Positions 1 through 6,496 of a stretch of DNA of 11,026 nucleotides are shown piece by piece. Below the pieces are notes generated by a model. That model saw only the letters and a program-made list of their open reading frames with translations. It ran no database searches and was not told where the DNA came from. The DNA is from an uncultured Dorea sp. (GTDB lineage: Bacteria; Bacillota; Clostridia; Lachnospirales; Lachnospiraceae). Positions within the stretch are counted from its first letter, which is position 1. Every line of letters starts with the position of its first letter. Location: contig CAJUFA010000060.1 of NCBI GenBank assembly GCA_910585725.1, positions 1-11,026 on the forward strand. The letters run 5' to 3'. Position numbers and translations under genes: made by a program.

Positions 1-10
1 AACTCCGCAG

Positions 11-94
11 AATATTCGCTCATCTGCAAGGCGGATTTTCGACGGCGTAGCGGTGACTACGGATAGAAAATCCAACGCGGCAGATGGGTGAATA
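11..94. repeat. Nested imperfect palindrome (REP/MITE-like element)
   Basis: Arms pair outside-in: TATTC (13-17) with GAATA (90-94), CATCTGC (21-27) with GCAGATG (80-86), GGATTTTC (33-40) with GAAAATCC (66-73), and CGTAG (46-50) with CTACG (57-61) around a 6-nt tip. The DNA could fold into one long hairpin with small internal loops. There is no U-run on either side, so it does not look like a simple intrinsic terminator, although it lies downstream of the GNAT gene and could protect or end that transcript. No transposase is visible. A dispersed REP- or MITE-type repeat is the most likely identity, but copy number cannot be judged from one window. Confidence 0.6.
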
Positions 95-152
95 GGCAAG
101 GAGGTTTGGCTGAATATAATTCGGTCAGCACACTAGAGTTAAATCATCTATC

Positions 153-617
153 TCATAACGCATATTGCACTTGTATATACTGACGCCCCCTATAAATAAT
201 CCTTCTTTCACCCGTGTCATAGAAATGATGCTTTTCATAGAAATTCCTCGCGTTCCAATTCATTTCCAATGTCCATAATACGATCTTATATTTGGAATAT
301 TTGCTCTTTATATAATTCATACAAATACTGCCATAACCCTTATGGCAGTATTCGTCTAATATATAGATACTGGAAATCTCACAGGTATCACCAAAAAGCG
401 TAATTTTAAACATCCCAACATAAGTGTCTTCTTCTAACATCACATAATAATGATTATTCCTGTTTCGACTGTTAAGAAATTCTTCTTTTCTTTTTTGTTC
501 AGATTCCTGGTTTAAATATTCTGCCGGGAATAAATCTCTATATGCTTGTTTCCATGCTCTTGCGTGTATCTTTCCGATTATATCTGCATGTGCTAAATTG
601 GCAACTATAATTTCCAT
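153..617 (-). CDS. GNAT-family N-acetyltransferase
   Basis: A 154-residue protein with the GNAT fold, expected to move an acetyl group from acetyl-CoA to an unknown amine in the cytosol. The N-terminal beta strand and helix (MEIIVANLAHADIIGKIHARAWKQAYRDL, quoted here only by type) are followed by strand ISSIYIL (81-87). The acetyl-CoA pyrophosphate loop comes next as CHKGYGS (91-97), a variant of R/Q-x-x-G-x-G. The C-terminal motif NARNFYEKHHF (122-132) is typical. I chose the ATG at 617 because AGGAG lies 9 nt upstream and the protein then begins with the usual first strand. An alternative ATG at 677/674, also with an AAGGA, would add 20 residues that do not resemble the family. It follows thiZ by 79 nt on the same strand and may be read from the thi operon. 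Its codons are more AT-rich than those of the thi genes. The substrate is not predictable. Confidence 0.85.
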   Translation of the reverse strand: MEIIVANLAHADIIGKIHARAWKQAYRDLFPAEYLNQESEQKRKEEFLNSRNRNNHYYVMLEEDTYVGMFKITLFGDTCEISSIYILDEYCHKGYGSICMNYIKSKYSKYKIVLWTLEMNWNARNFYEKHHFYDTGERRIIYRGRQYIQVQYAL

Positions 618-696
618 ATCTGTTGTCTCCTCTTCTTGAACGTAGTCAAAACTGTCACGGATAAGCCGGAACATCATAATCCTTCAAAGCATCCAG

Positions 697-1431
697 CTAA
701 AGCCTTTCCAAGATCCGACGCTTATATTCCAAAAATTCTTCTGTCAGATTAAACCCTCTTTTTCTGGGTCTCGGCTCCTTTATTACAATCTCCTCCGTCA
801 CCCGGCCCGGTTTCCCTGCCAGGAGGTAAATCCTATCTGACAGAAGAATCGCCTCGTCAATATCATGGGTGATAAAAAGGGTAGACAGATGAATCTTATC
901 CATAACATCCAGATACCATCTGTGCATCTCACTTTTTGTCAATGTATCCAAAGCGCTGAACGGCTCGTCCAGCAAAGCTACATCTCTCGAAAACATATAG
1001 GTTCTAAGCAGCGCCGCCCTTTGACGCATACCTCCGGAAAGCTGGCGCGGGTATTTCTTCTGCGTACCCTCCAGTCCGAACTCTTCAAAATAGAGCGGCA
1101 CTTTCTTCCGGGCCTCCTTTTTCTTCTCTCCGTTGAGCAAAAGCGGCAGAATCACATTATCCTCTATGGTTCGGTACGGCAGCAGCAGATCCTTTTGCAT
1201 CATATAGCTAACCTGCCCCGGACAGCCTGTGATGTCTTTTCCGTTTAACTCTACCTTTCCCTGCTGCGGCTTACGAAGCCCGGAAATAATATGGAACAGG
1301 GTCGTCTTTCCGCATCCGCTGGCTCCAAGAATACTCACCAGTTCATGTTCATGGAGCTGTAAACTCACATCCGCAAGAACCGGCGTCTCTTCATATGCAA
1401 AAGTGATTCCTGATACTTCTAGTTCAGCCAT
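697..1431 (-). CDS. thiZ: ABC transporter ATPase, thiamine-precursor (ThiZ-like)
   Basis: The 244-residue nucleotide-binding subunit of the importer encoded by the two preceding genes; it would hydrolyse ATP at the cytosolic face. Walker A is GASGCGKT (36-43), the Q-loop glutamine is Q79, the signature LSGGM is 131-135, Walker B VALLDEP is 151-157, the D-loop SALD is 159-162 and the switch histidine is H189. All are intact. The M in LSGGM-RQR and the overall length are typical of the nitrate/sulfonate/taurine (SsuB/TauB) group, to which ThiZ belongs. The ATG lies 5 nt after the thiY stop and its ribosome binding site GGAG sits inside the last thiY codons, so the two are probably translationally coupled. 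The specific assignment comes from the operon (TPP riboswitch, NMT1-type binding protein), not from the ATPase itself. Confidence 0.9.
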   Translation of the reverse strand: MAELEVSGITFAYEETPVLADVSLQLHEHELVSILGASGCGKTTLFHIISGLRKPQQGKVELNGKDITGCPGQVSYMMQKDLLLPYRTIEDNVILPLLLNGEKKKEARKKVPLYFEEFGLEGTQKKYPRQLSGGMRQRAALLRTYMFSRDVALLDEPFSALDTLTKSEMHRWYLDVMDKIHLSTLFITHDIDEAILLSDRIYLLAGKPGRVTEEIVIKEPRPRKRGFNLTEEFLEYKRRILERL

Positions 1432-1436
1432 AATTC

Positions 1437-2495
1437 CTACTCCAAATATTCATTCGTGAATCCGGTATTTTCCGGTATCTCGGCTTCTGATAATCCTTTT
1501 TCACTGATCCAGCCGTAGAATGCATTCCACCTCTCCGGATCTATGTATCCCCATTGGTCCGCCTCTGCCTGATACTGTCCGGCCATATATTCCTGACTTG
1601 CCAATACCATCTCCTCATCCAGCTCCGGAGCTGCCTGACATAGAATCTCTGCTGCTTCCCCGGCATTCTCTATCGCAAATTCGTAGCCCTTTTTCACACT
1701 GGCCAAAAAGGCTTTTGCCGTCTCCGGATTCTCCTTAAGCCATTCCTTATTCCCGATAATCACAGGCGTATAATAGTCAAACACAGGGTCTATATCCCGA
1801 AAAGCGAAATAATCCGTCTCGAGACCTGCAACTTCTGTTGCGATTCCGGCCCATCCATAGAAAATCCAGATTGCGTCCACCGATTTACTCTGCAGCGCCG
1901 ACACCTCGTCCGTCACTGTGCTTGGGATTAACTCCACCTTACTGAAATCTCCTCCGTCTTTCTCTACCACCTGCTTTAACGCCGCCTTTTCAATATCCAG
2001 ATCCCATGTGGCATATTTCTTCCCTTCCAGTCCCTTCGGCTTATCTATCCCCTCTCCTTTGCGTGACACGATCCCTGATGTATTATGCTGGAGGACTGCC
2101 GCAACAGCTTCAATCGGAAGCGCGTCCTCTCCTGTCACTGCCGGCATCATAGTATCCTGAAAAGAAATTCCGAACTGAGCTTTTCCAGAAGCCACCAGCA
2201 CCTCCGCGCCGTCTTCCGGCGGCTGTACAATCTCTGCCTTAAGACCTGCCTCTTGAAAATATCCTTTCTCCTGAGCCACATATAGTCCCGTATGGTTCGT
2301 ATTGGGCGTCCAGTCAAGAACCACCGTAATCTCCTCCAAAGCGCCCCCTTCATTCTCGTCGCCCGTATCATTGTTTCTGTCATCTGATACCTGATCCCCT
2401 GTACTGCCCGCCTTTTCTTCCTTATTCACTGTACATCCGGTCATGGTTCCAATCAGGGCCGCTGCAAAAACCACTGTCAATAGTCTCTGTTTCAT
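1437..2495 (-). CDS. thiY: HMP/thiamine-precursor-binding lipoprotein (ThiY-like, NMT1/THI5-like family)
   Basis: A 352-residue extracytoplasmic binding protein. Residues 1-20 form a lipoprotein signal peptide ending in MTG-C21, so the mature protein should be lipid-anchored outside the membrane. A Ser/Asp/Asn/Glu-rich linker (about 22-54) precedes the NMT1/THI5-like domain. The diagnostic stretch DWTPNTNHTGLYVA (61-74), where pyrimidine ligands bind in ThiY relatives, is present, followed by QPPEDGAEVLVASGKAQFGI-type lobe-1 sequence and YYTPVIIGNKEW in the second half. Family knowledge says ThiY binds hydroxymethylpyrimidine or its formylamino-pyrimidine degradation product for salvage into thiamine. 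The cysteine-rich motif of the fungal THI5 synthase is absent, so this is a binding protein and not an HMP-forming enzyme. Its ATG overlaps the permease stop as ATGA, with GGAGG just upstream. Exact ligand (HMP, formylaminopyrimidine or thiamine) is uncertain. Confidence 0.92.
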   Translation of the reverse strand: MKQRLLTVVFAAALIGTMTGCTVNKEEKAGSTGDQVSDDRNNDTGDENEGGALEEITVVLDWTPNTNHTGLYVAQEKGYFQEAGLKAEIVQPPEDGAEVLVASGKAQFGISFQDTMMPAVTGEDALPIEAVAAVLQHNTSGIVSRKGEGIDKPKGLEGKKYATWDLDIEKAALKQVVEKDGGDFSKVELIPSTVTDEVSALQSKSVDAIWIFYGWAGIATEVAGLETDYFAFRDIDPVFDYYTPVIIGNKEWLKENPETAKAFLASVKKGYEFAIENAGEAAEILCQAAPELDEEMVLASQEYMAGQYQAEADQWGYIDPERWNAFYGWISEKGLSEAEIPENTGFTNEYLE

Positions 2496-3259
2496 CTATT
2501 TTCCTCCTCCCACGGCATACTTATTCTCTGAAGTATGTTTACGGCCCGCATCAAAAACAGACTGATGACAGATATCAGAAATATCACCGCAAACATTTTA
2601 TCAAAAGAAAATGCCTTCTTCACTCTTGTCATATAAACACCTAATCCGTTAAATCCCCCCAGCCATTCCGAAATCACAGCTCCCACAACCGCATAAGACA
2701 CAGATATCCTCAGACTGGCGAAAAAAGCTCCAAGCGCCCCCGGAAACTTTACATACCAGAAAATCTGTGTCTTTGAAGCTCCCATGGAACGAAGCAGGCT
2801 GATGGTATCCTGATCTGACGCACGGAATCCGTCCAGAAGGCTCACCGTGATGGGAAAAAATGTAACAATTACGATGAGAATTACTTTTGGAAGCATCTCA
2901 TATCCGAACCATAACACCAAAAGAGGAGCGACGGCCACAGTCGGTACCGTCTGCGTCAGCACAATCAACGGGTAAACCGCCCTGTATAACCACTCAAAGC
3001 AATCCATCATCACCGCCGTCACAAACCCAACCAGGACGCCCACCGCCAGTCCGATCAAAGCCTCCAGAAGCGTCACCTTCGCATTCTCCATAAGTAACGG
3101 GAAATCCGCTGCAAATGCCGCCGCCACATCAAGCGGCGACGGCAGCAAAAACCTGGAAATCAATCCGGCCGCGCTGGCTGTCTGCCAAAGAGCCAGAAGC
3201 AAAAGAACGGCCGTAACCGGCAGAAGCTTACTGGTGATGCTTTGTAACTTTCTTTTCAA
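2492..3259 (-). CDS. thiX: ABC transporter permease, thiamine-precursor (ThiX-like)
   Basis: A 255-residue inner-membrane permease of the binding-protein-dependent type (BPD_transp_1), expected to dimerise and work with ThiY and ThiZ. About six hydrophobic segments are visible, and the cytosolic EAA coupling loop lies at about 156-175 (LLRSMGASKTQIFWYVKFPG), the site that contacts the ATPase. The start is a TTG at 3259. A TGA lies two codons upstream in frame, and no ATG or GTG is available nearby, so TTG is the first possible start. AAGGAG sits 12 nt before it, inside the upstream gene. The coding sequence therefore overlaps the thiamine-binding gene by 32 nt, and its stop overlaps thiY by 4 nt. 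This nested layout with a weak start suggests translation by coupling to the preceding gene. The family is clear; substrate comes from the operon. Confidence 0.9.
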   Translation of the reverse strand: MKRKLQSITSKLLPVTAVLLLLALWQTASAAGLISRFLLPSPLDVAAAFAADFPLLMENAKVTLLEALIGLAVGVLVGFVTAVMMDCFEWLYRAVYPLIVLTQTVPTVAVAPLLVLWFGYEMLPKVILIVIVTFFPITVSLLDGFRASDQDTISLLRSMGASKTQIFWYVKFPGALGAFFASLRISVSYAVVGAVISEWLGGFNGLGVYMTRVKKAFSFDKMFAVIFLISVISLFLMRAVNILQRISMPWEEENR

Positions 3260-3524
3260 TGGTCAGCACGTCTCCTTCCGGTCTGTAGGTAACCTTGATA
3301 TAAGCCGCAACCGACGGCGCTCCCGCCCTGACGGCGATGTGCTGACATTCCTTTACAATATCCATCAATTCATCATAATCTCCCTCGATTGCCGTCTCAA
3401 AGGAACCCACATAATAATTCAGGCCTGTACTTTTGATATAATCAATTACCTCGTCTACAATCCTGATTAATTCTTCATCGTTTGCCGCCTCCGGCAATGA
3501 CTGAATAGCTACACTTGCGTTCAT
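3228..3524 (-). CDS. Small thiamine-binding protein (YkoF/MTH1187-like)
   Basis: A 98-residue cytosolic protein of the MTH1187/YkoF-like superfamily (Thiamine_BP, formerly DUF77). The order is typical: strand ASVAIQSLP, helix IRIVDEVIDYIKSTGL (about 21-36), strand YYVGSFETAIEGDYDELMDIVKECQHIAVRAG, then strand VAAYIKVTYRPE near the C-terminus. The family folds like ferredoxin and assembles into dimers or tetramers; YkoF of Bacillus binds thiamine. This copy is a single-domain version, about half of YkoF, and is the first gene of the operon after the TPP riboswitch. ATG at 3524 has AGGAGG 8 nt upstream. The last 10 or so codons overlap the permease gene. The role, such as buffering or handing over imported thiamine or precursor, is inferred; no membrane segment or catalytic motif is seen. 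Confidence 0.85.
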   Translation of the reverse strand: MNASVAIQSLPEAANDEELIRIVDEVIDYIKSTGLNYYVGSFETAIEGDYDELMDIVKECQHIAVRAGAPSVAAYIKVTYRPEGDVLTIEKKVTKHHQ

Positions 3525-3617
3525 TTTTCCTTCCTCCTGTTATAAAATTATTTTTCAGAAAACTGATCCCCGCATCTTTGGAAGCCCTACATATCAGAAC
3601 GAATTTCCCATATCATA

Positions 3618-3647
3618 AAAGCCCTGCCGAAACGCCGGCAGGGCTTT
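3618..3647 (-). terminator. Intrinsic terminator of the TPP riboswitch
   Basis: A perfect 12-bp stem, with arms 3636-3647 and 3618-3629 containing GCCCTGCCG/CGGCAGGGC, closes a 6-nt loop and is followed on the minus strand by TTTTAT-type sequence. It lies between the aptamer and the first gene, about 95 nt before the start codon. This fits an expression platform that stops transcription when TPP is bound. An alternative antiterminator pairing was not identified by eye. Confidence 0.85.
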
Positions 3648-3679
3648 ATATTCCACTGTGCAAAAAACACAATACTTCT

Positions 3680-3775
3680 GTAAGTTCCTACGCTGGCATT
3701 ACCCAGATCAGGTATAAGAGTCAAAGAAGCTCTCTATTCTTTATCTCAGCCGGCTTGCCGCCAGCCCCTCTCTTC
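3680..3775 (-). promoter_or_regulatory. TPP riboswitch (THI element)
   Basis: Reading the minus strand, GGGG is followed by a GCTGGC/GCCGGC stem (P3 region, about 3766-3749), then TGAGA (3748-3744), a variable AAAGAA/TTCTTT hairpin, and the near-invariant thi box CTGATCTGGGTAATGCCAGCG (3711-3691, cited in full only by position) and GTAGGAA. The order and spacing match the TPP aptamer that pairs the pyrimidine sensor (TGAGA side) with the pyrophosphate sensor (thi box). P1 looks short. The element lies in the leader of the thi operon and should lower expression when cellular TPP is high. It occupies most of the 358-bp stretch between the kinase-like gene and the first thi gene. Confidence 0.95.
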
Positions 3776-3826
3776 ATCATTCAGTTTTCAAAGCTTTCGT
3801 ACAGCACGTCTCTCTGTACGTCTTTC

Positions 3827-3855
3827 AGTCTACACTCTCCGAAAAGAAATGTCAA
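3827..3855 (-). promoter_or_regulatory. Sigma-A promoter of the thi operon
   Basis: On the minus strand TTGACA (3855-3850) is separated by exactly 17 nt from TAGACT (3832-3827). Transcription should begin near 3820, directly at a 7-bp hairpin (CGTACAG/CTGTACG, 3820-3798) that precedes the aptamer and may protect the 5' end. The promoter starts only 28 nt after the stop of the kinase-like gene, with no clear terminator between them. Confidence 0.8.
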
Positions 3856-3882
3856 GAACCAGCTTGGAACAATGTGAATTCT

Positions 3883-4917
3883 TCAGCTCTCTCTGCTGAT
3901 CATCCTCATAATCAAATCCACAGACCCCTGTATTCCATAACTCGCGCTGTTGATACAGAGATCATAGTTTCTTGCCTTCCCCCAGTTACGCCCGGTATAA
4001 TATTTATAATACTTGATGTGCGCCTTATCAAGCCTCGTCAGGAACCGCTGCGCCTTCTTCTCATTCTCCACGCCGCGCACCTCCATAACCCGGTGGACCC
4101 GCTGCTCCAACGGCGCCGTAATAAAGATGCTGATATGAGGAATCCGGTTATTGGTAAGGATCGCGTCTGCGCACCGTCCCATCACCACGAAATCTTCCTT
4201 CTTCGCCATATCACACAGCAGATCGCTCTGATTGAAGAATACGGCATCCTTCTTCGGCAGACCATGATATCTGTTAAATTCCCGGAACTTCTCCCTAAGC
4301 GTTGACTTCGGCGCAGGCGCAAACGCAGAAATCTCGTCCACATGCTGCCGGTTGTCCGCTTCCCCCTTCTTATAAGGGTAGCCTCCTTTGTCGCGCACGG
4401 AAGTTTTTTCAGCCTCCAGCCGCTTCAATACCTCATCAAAAATCTCCACATCATAATAATTGATCTTCAGTGTATCAGCCAGCGTGAACCCGATCTCACT
4501 GCCCCCGCAGCCGTAAGTCCGCCCGATACAGATGATCAGATGATCCTTTTTTCCGAAACGGGACCGCAGGTTTAACGCGTTTAGCTGCGCCATCCTCTGA
4601 TCCAGGATATCGCCCTTAATGAAGCTTGTAGGAAGCTCTGTCACTTCCTTCAGGATCTCGTCATACTTTACCATGATTCGATGTCTGCTTTCGTGCTCCG
4701 TGATGGTCCGCGCCATATTACTGATCAACGCCAGTTCGTTTCGCAGGATATGAGCCTGATTCCGCTCATGCATCATCCTTACAGTCTCTTCGATACAATC
4801 CTCTTTCTTTCCATTGAAAACGCGTCCCAAAGAGGAGCCCAGCTCTCTGTAAACCTCTTCGTCCAGATCATAGATCCGTCCGGCAAGCTCTCTCAAGTTC
4901 TTCTCTTCATTTGCCAT
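3883..4917 (-). CDS. Cytidylate-kinase-like P-loop protein with N-terminal extension
   Basis: A 344-residue cytosolic protein. Residues from about 126 to the end match the Cytidylate_kin2 (cytidylate-kinase-like) family: P-loop variant CIGRTYGCGGSEIG (130-143) in place of the usual GxxGxGK(S/T), VVMGRCADAIL (244-254), ISIFITAPLEQRVHRV (262-277), and the lid/C-terminal part RLDKAHIKYYKYYTGRNWG (295-313) with YDLCINS (318-324). The family is assumed to phosphorylate a nucleotide or similar small molecule, but no substrate is established here. Residues 1-125 are a charged, mostly helical region absent from the short family members and not recognised by me. ATG at 4917 follows the antiporter stop by 15 nt, and the AAGGAGG site overlaps that stop, indicating one transcript. 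Neighbourhood points to a function tied to the ion transporter. Confidence 0.8.
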   Translation of the reverse strand: MANEEKNLRELAGRIYDLDEEVYRELGSSLGRVFNGKKEDCIEETVRMMHERNQAHILRNELALISNMARTITEHESRHRIMVKYDEILKEVTELPTSFIKGDILDQRMAQLNALNLRSRFGKKDHLIICIGRTYGCGGSEIGFTLADTLKINYYDVEIFDEVLKRLEAEKTSVRDKGGYPYKKGEADNRQHVDEISAFAPAPKSTLREKFREFNRYHGLPKKDAVFFNQSDLLCDMAKKEDFVVMGRCADAILTNNRIPHISIFITAPLEQRVHRVMEVRGVENEKKAQRFLTRLDKAHIKYYKYYTGRNWGKARNYDLCINSASYGIQGSVDLIMRMISRES

Positions 4918-4932
4918 CTCTAAAGCCCCTCC

Positions 4933-6279
4933 TTACCTGAAAAATAATAACGTATCCAGCAGAAATACAGGAACAAGAACCATCATCGACCACCCTATGT
5001 AACGGAAAAACGACGGCATGTGGATACCGTTCTCATCCGCGATCGCCTTTACCATGAAATTCGGCGCATTTCCAATATAAGTATTCGCTCCCATGAACAC
5101 CGCCCCGCAGGAAATAGCCGTCAGTATCTTCACAGGAACCATCCCAAGAGTCGTCGCAAGTCCGTCGGCATACCCGATCGCCCCGGATGTCGTCAGGAAT
5201 ACCAGATAGGTCGGCGTATTATCAAGAAAACTTGAAAGCATTCCTGTAGTCCAGAACATCTGATAAGGCTTCGTAAGCCCAAGGTCGGCTCCCATGCCCT
5301 TAAGAATTGCCAACGCCGGCTGCATAGTAATGAATATTCCGATAAATAATACCCCGACCTCCTGTATCGCTCCCCATGTAAAATGGTTCTTCTTACGGAT
5401 CACCGGATCCGTCGTCTTAAATGAAAGAAAGGCTGCAAACAGTATGACCGCAATCTCGATAACCGCCGGAAAACTTAAGACCACTTCCCCGAAAATGTGT
5501 ATTCCCCGCACATGCCCTTCCGCATCCTGGAAGATCGGCTGATCCGGCAGTATCCCGCTTAGAACAACCGCCGATACAATCATAACCAGAAAAATCAGAT
5601 TATGAAGTCCGCGAATCTGGATTTTTGTTCCCGGTTTGCTGATATCTGGTTTGCGCCCTCTCGCCATATCCCGGCAATATCTCTTCCTGTCTATAAAATA
5701 GAATATCGTCAGAAGCACAACCATGTTAAACAACATAATAGGAAATAAATGCAGGCTCCAAAAAAACGGAACTCCTCTGGAGAACCCCATCAGAAGCGGC
5801 GGATCCCCGATTGGTGTCAGACAGCCTCCGATATTGGAAACCAGGAAGATGAAAAACACTAATATATGAGAGCGATTCCGGCGCCACGCGTTCATCTTGA
5901 TAACTGGACGGACCATCAGCATGCTTGCCCCCGTAGTCCCGATCCAGCTTGACAGCAGCGTGCCGATCGTAAGCAAGATGATATTTACCCGGGGAGAACC
6001 TGCCAGATCTCCCTCCATCGTGATATTTCCGGCCACGCAGAAGAGCCCGAACAGTAATACGATAAACGTCAGATAATCATTGACCAGACATTCCAGCACG
6101 GTTTCTAACGCCGTCCCGGCTCCGAACAAGAAGCCAAAAGGCAAGATAAAAAGAATCGACCAGCCCGCAACGACCAGCGGCTGATTCGCTTCCCACCACT
6201 CGCCTTTTACCAGCGGAAGTACCGCAATGCAGAATAAAAGCCCTGCAAACGGAATACAGAGCCATAGTGGTGTCGACAT
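4933..6279 (-). CDS. Na+/H+ antiporter-type ion transporter (CitMHS/NhaD-like)
   Basis: A 448-residue membrane protein with about 11-12 hydrophobic segments, of the ion transporter superfamily that includes NhaD, ArsB and CitMHS. Two related re-entrant motifs mark it: GGCLTPIGDPPLLMGF (151-166) and GANTYIGNAPNFM (397-409). There is also FLDNTPTYLVF (351-361) just before the second half. The internal similarity reflects the inverted repeat of the family. Such proteins are usually annotated as sodium:proton antiporters or putative citrate transporters; the transported ion cannot be decided from sequence. ATG at 6279 is preceded by an AAAGGGGG site 7 nt away. It is the first gene of a two-gene unit with the kinase-like gene and has its own promoter at 6393-6365. 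Confidence 0.85.
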   Translation of the reverse strand: MSTPLWLCIPFAGLLFCIAVLPLVKGEWWEANQPLVVAGWSILFILPFGFLFGAGTALETVLECLVNDYLTFIVLLFGLFCVAGNITMEGDLAGSPRVNIILLTIGTLLSSWIGTTGASMLMVRPVIKMNAWRRNRSHILVFFIFLVSNIGGCLTPIGDPPLLMGFSRGVPFFWSLHLFPIMLFNMVVLLTIFYFIDRKRYCRDMARGRKPDISKPGTKIQIRGLHNLIFLVMIVSAVVLSGILPDQPIFQDAEGHVRGIHIFGEVVLSFPAVIEIAVILFAAFLSFKTTDPVIRKKNHFTWGAIQEVGVLFIGIFITMQPALAILKGMGADLGLTKPYQMFWTTGMLSSFLDNTPTYLVFLTTSGAIGYADGLATTLGMVPVKILTAISCGAVFMGANTYIGNAPNFMVKAIADENGIHMPSFFRYIGWSMMVLVPVFLLDTLLFFR

Positions 6280-6364
6280 ATTTTTTCCCCCTTTTCCTCA
6301 CCGTAACACTTTCACTCTTTCAAAATAACTTTGTGAAAATTTTATCAGTTCATCTCGTCAACAC

Positions 6365-6393
6365 ATTATAATCAAATTTCTTTTTAGATTCAA
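6365..6393 (-). promoter_or_regulatory. Sigma-A promoter for the antiporter/kinase unit
   Basis: On the minus strand TTGAAT (6393-6388), a 17-nt spacer and a perfect TATAAT (6370-6365) predict a start near 6358 and a leader of about 80 nt. The rest of the 217-bp gap (6280-6496) is AT-rich. I see no gene in it and no convincing intrinsic terminator for the ABC permease gene that ends at 6497; the only nearby stem, CTGTT/AACAG, is 5 bp with no U-run. Confidence 0.75.
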
Positions 6394-6496
6394 GTAGAAA
6401 ACATACCAATTCTCATCTCACATTTTCAAGAAAATATATACACAATTTCTTAAAAGTTATCATTTATCCGCTCTGTTATTTATCAGAACAGCTAAT

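Noticed and set aside
865..1248. Plus-strand reading frames opposite the thi, kinase, antiporter and ABC genes
   Set aside because: They are antisense to well-supported genes, have low-complexity or arginine/serine-rich translations and lack family motifs.
1437..2495. Eukaryote-type HMP synthase (THI5) encoded in a bacterium
   Set aside because: The protein has a lipoprotein signal peptide, lacks the cysteine-rich THI5 motif and sits in an ABC transporter operon, so it is a binding protein.
3856..3870. Terminator between the kinase-like gene and the thi promoter
   Set aside because: The apparent dyad pairs only three bases and has no U-run.
6310..6338. TTTCAC/GTGAAA inverted repeat in the antiporter leader
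   Set aside because: Six base pairs with a 17-nt loop in AT-rich DNA is too weak to call a riboswitch or operator.
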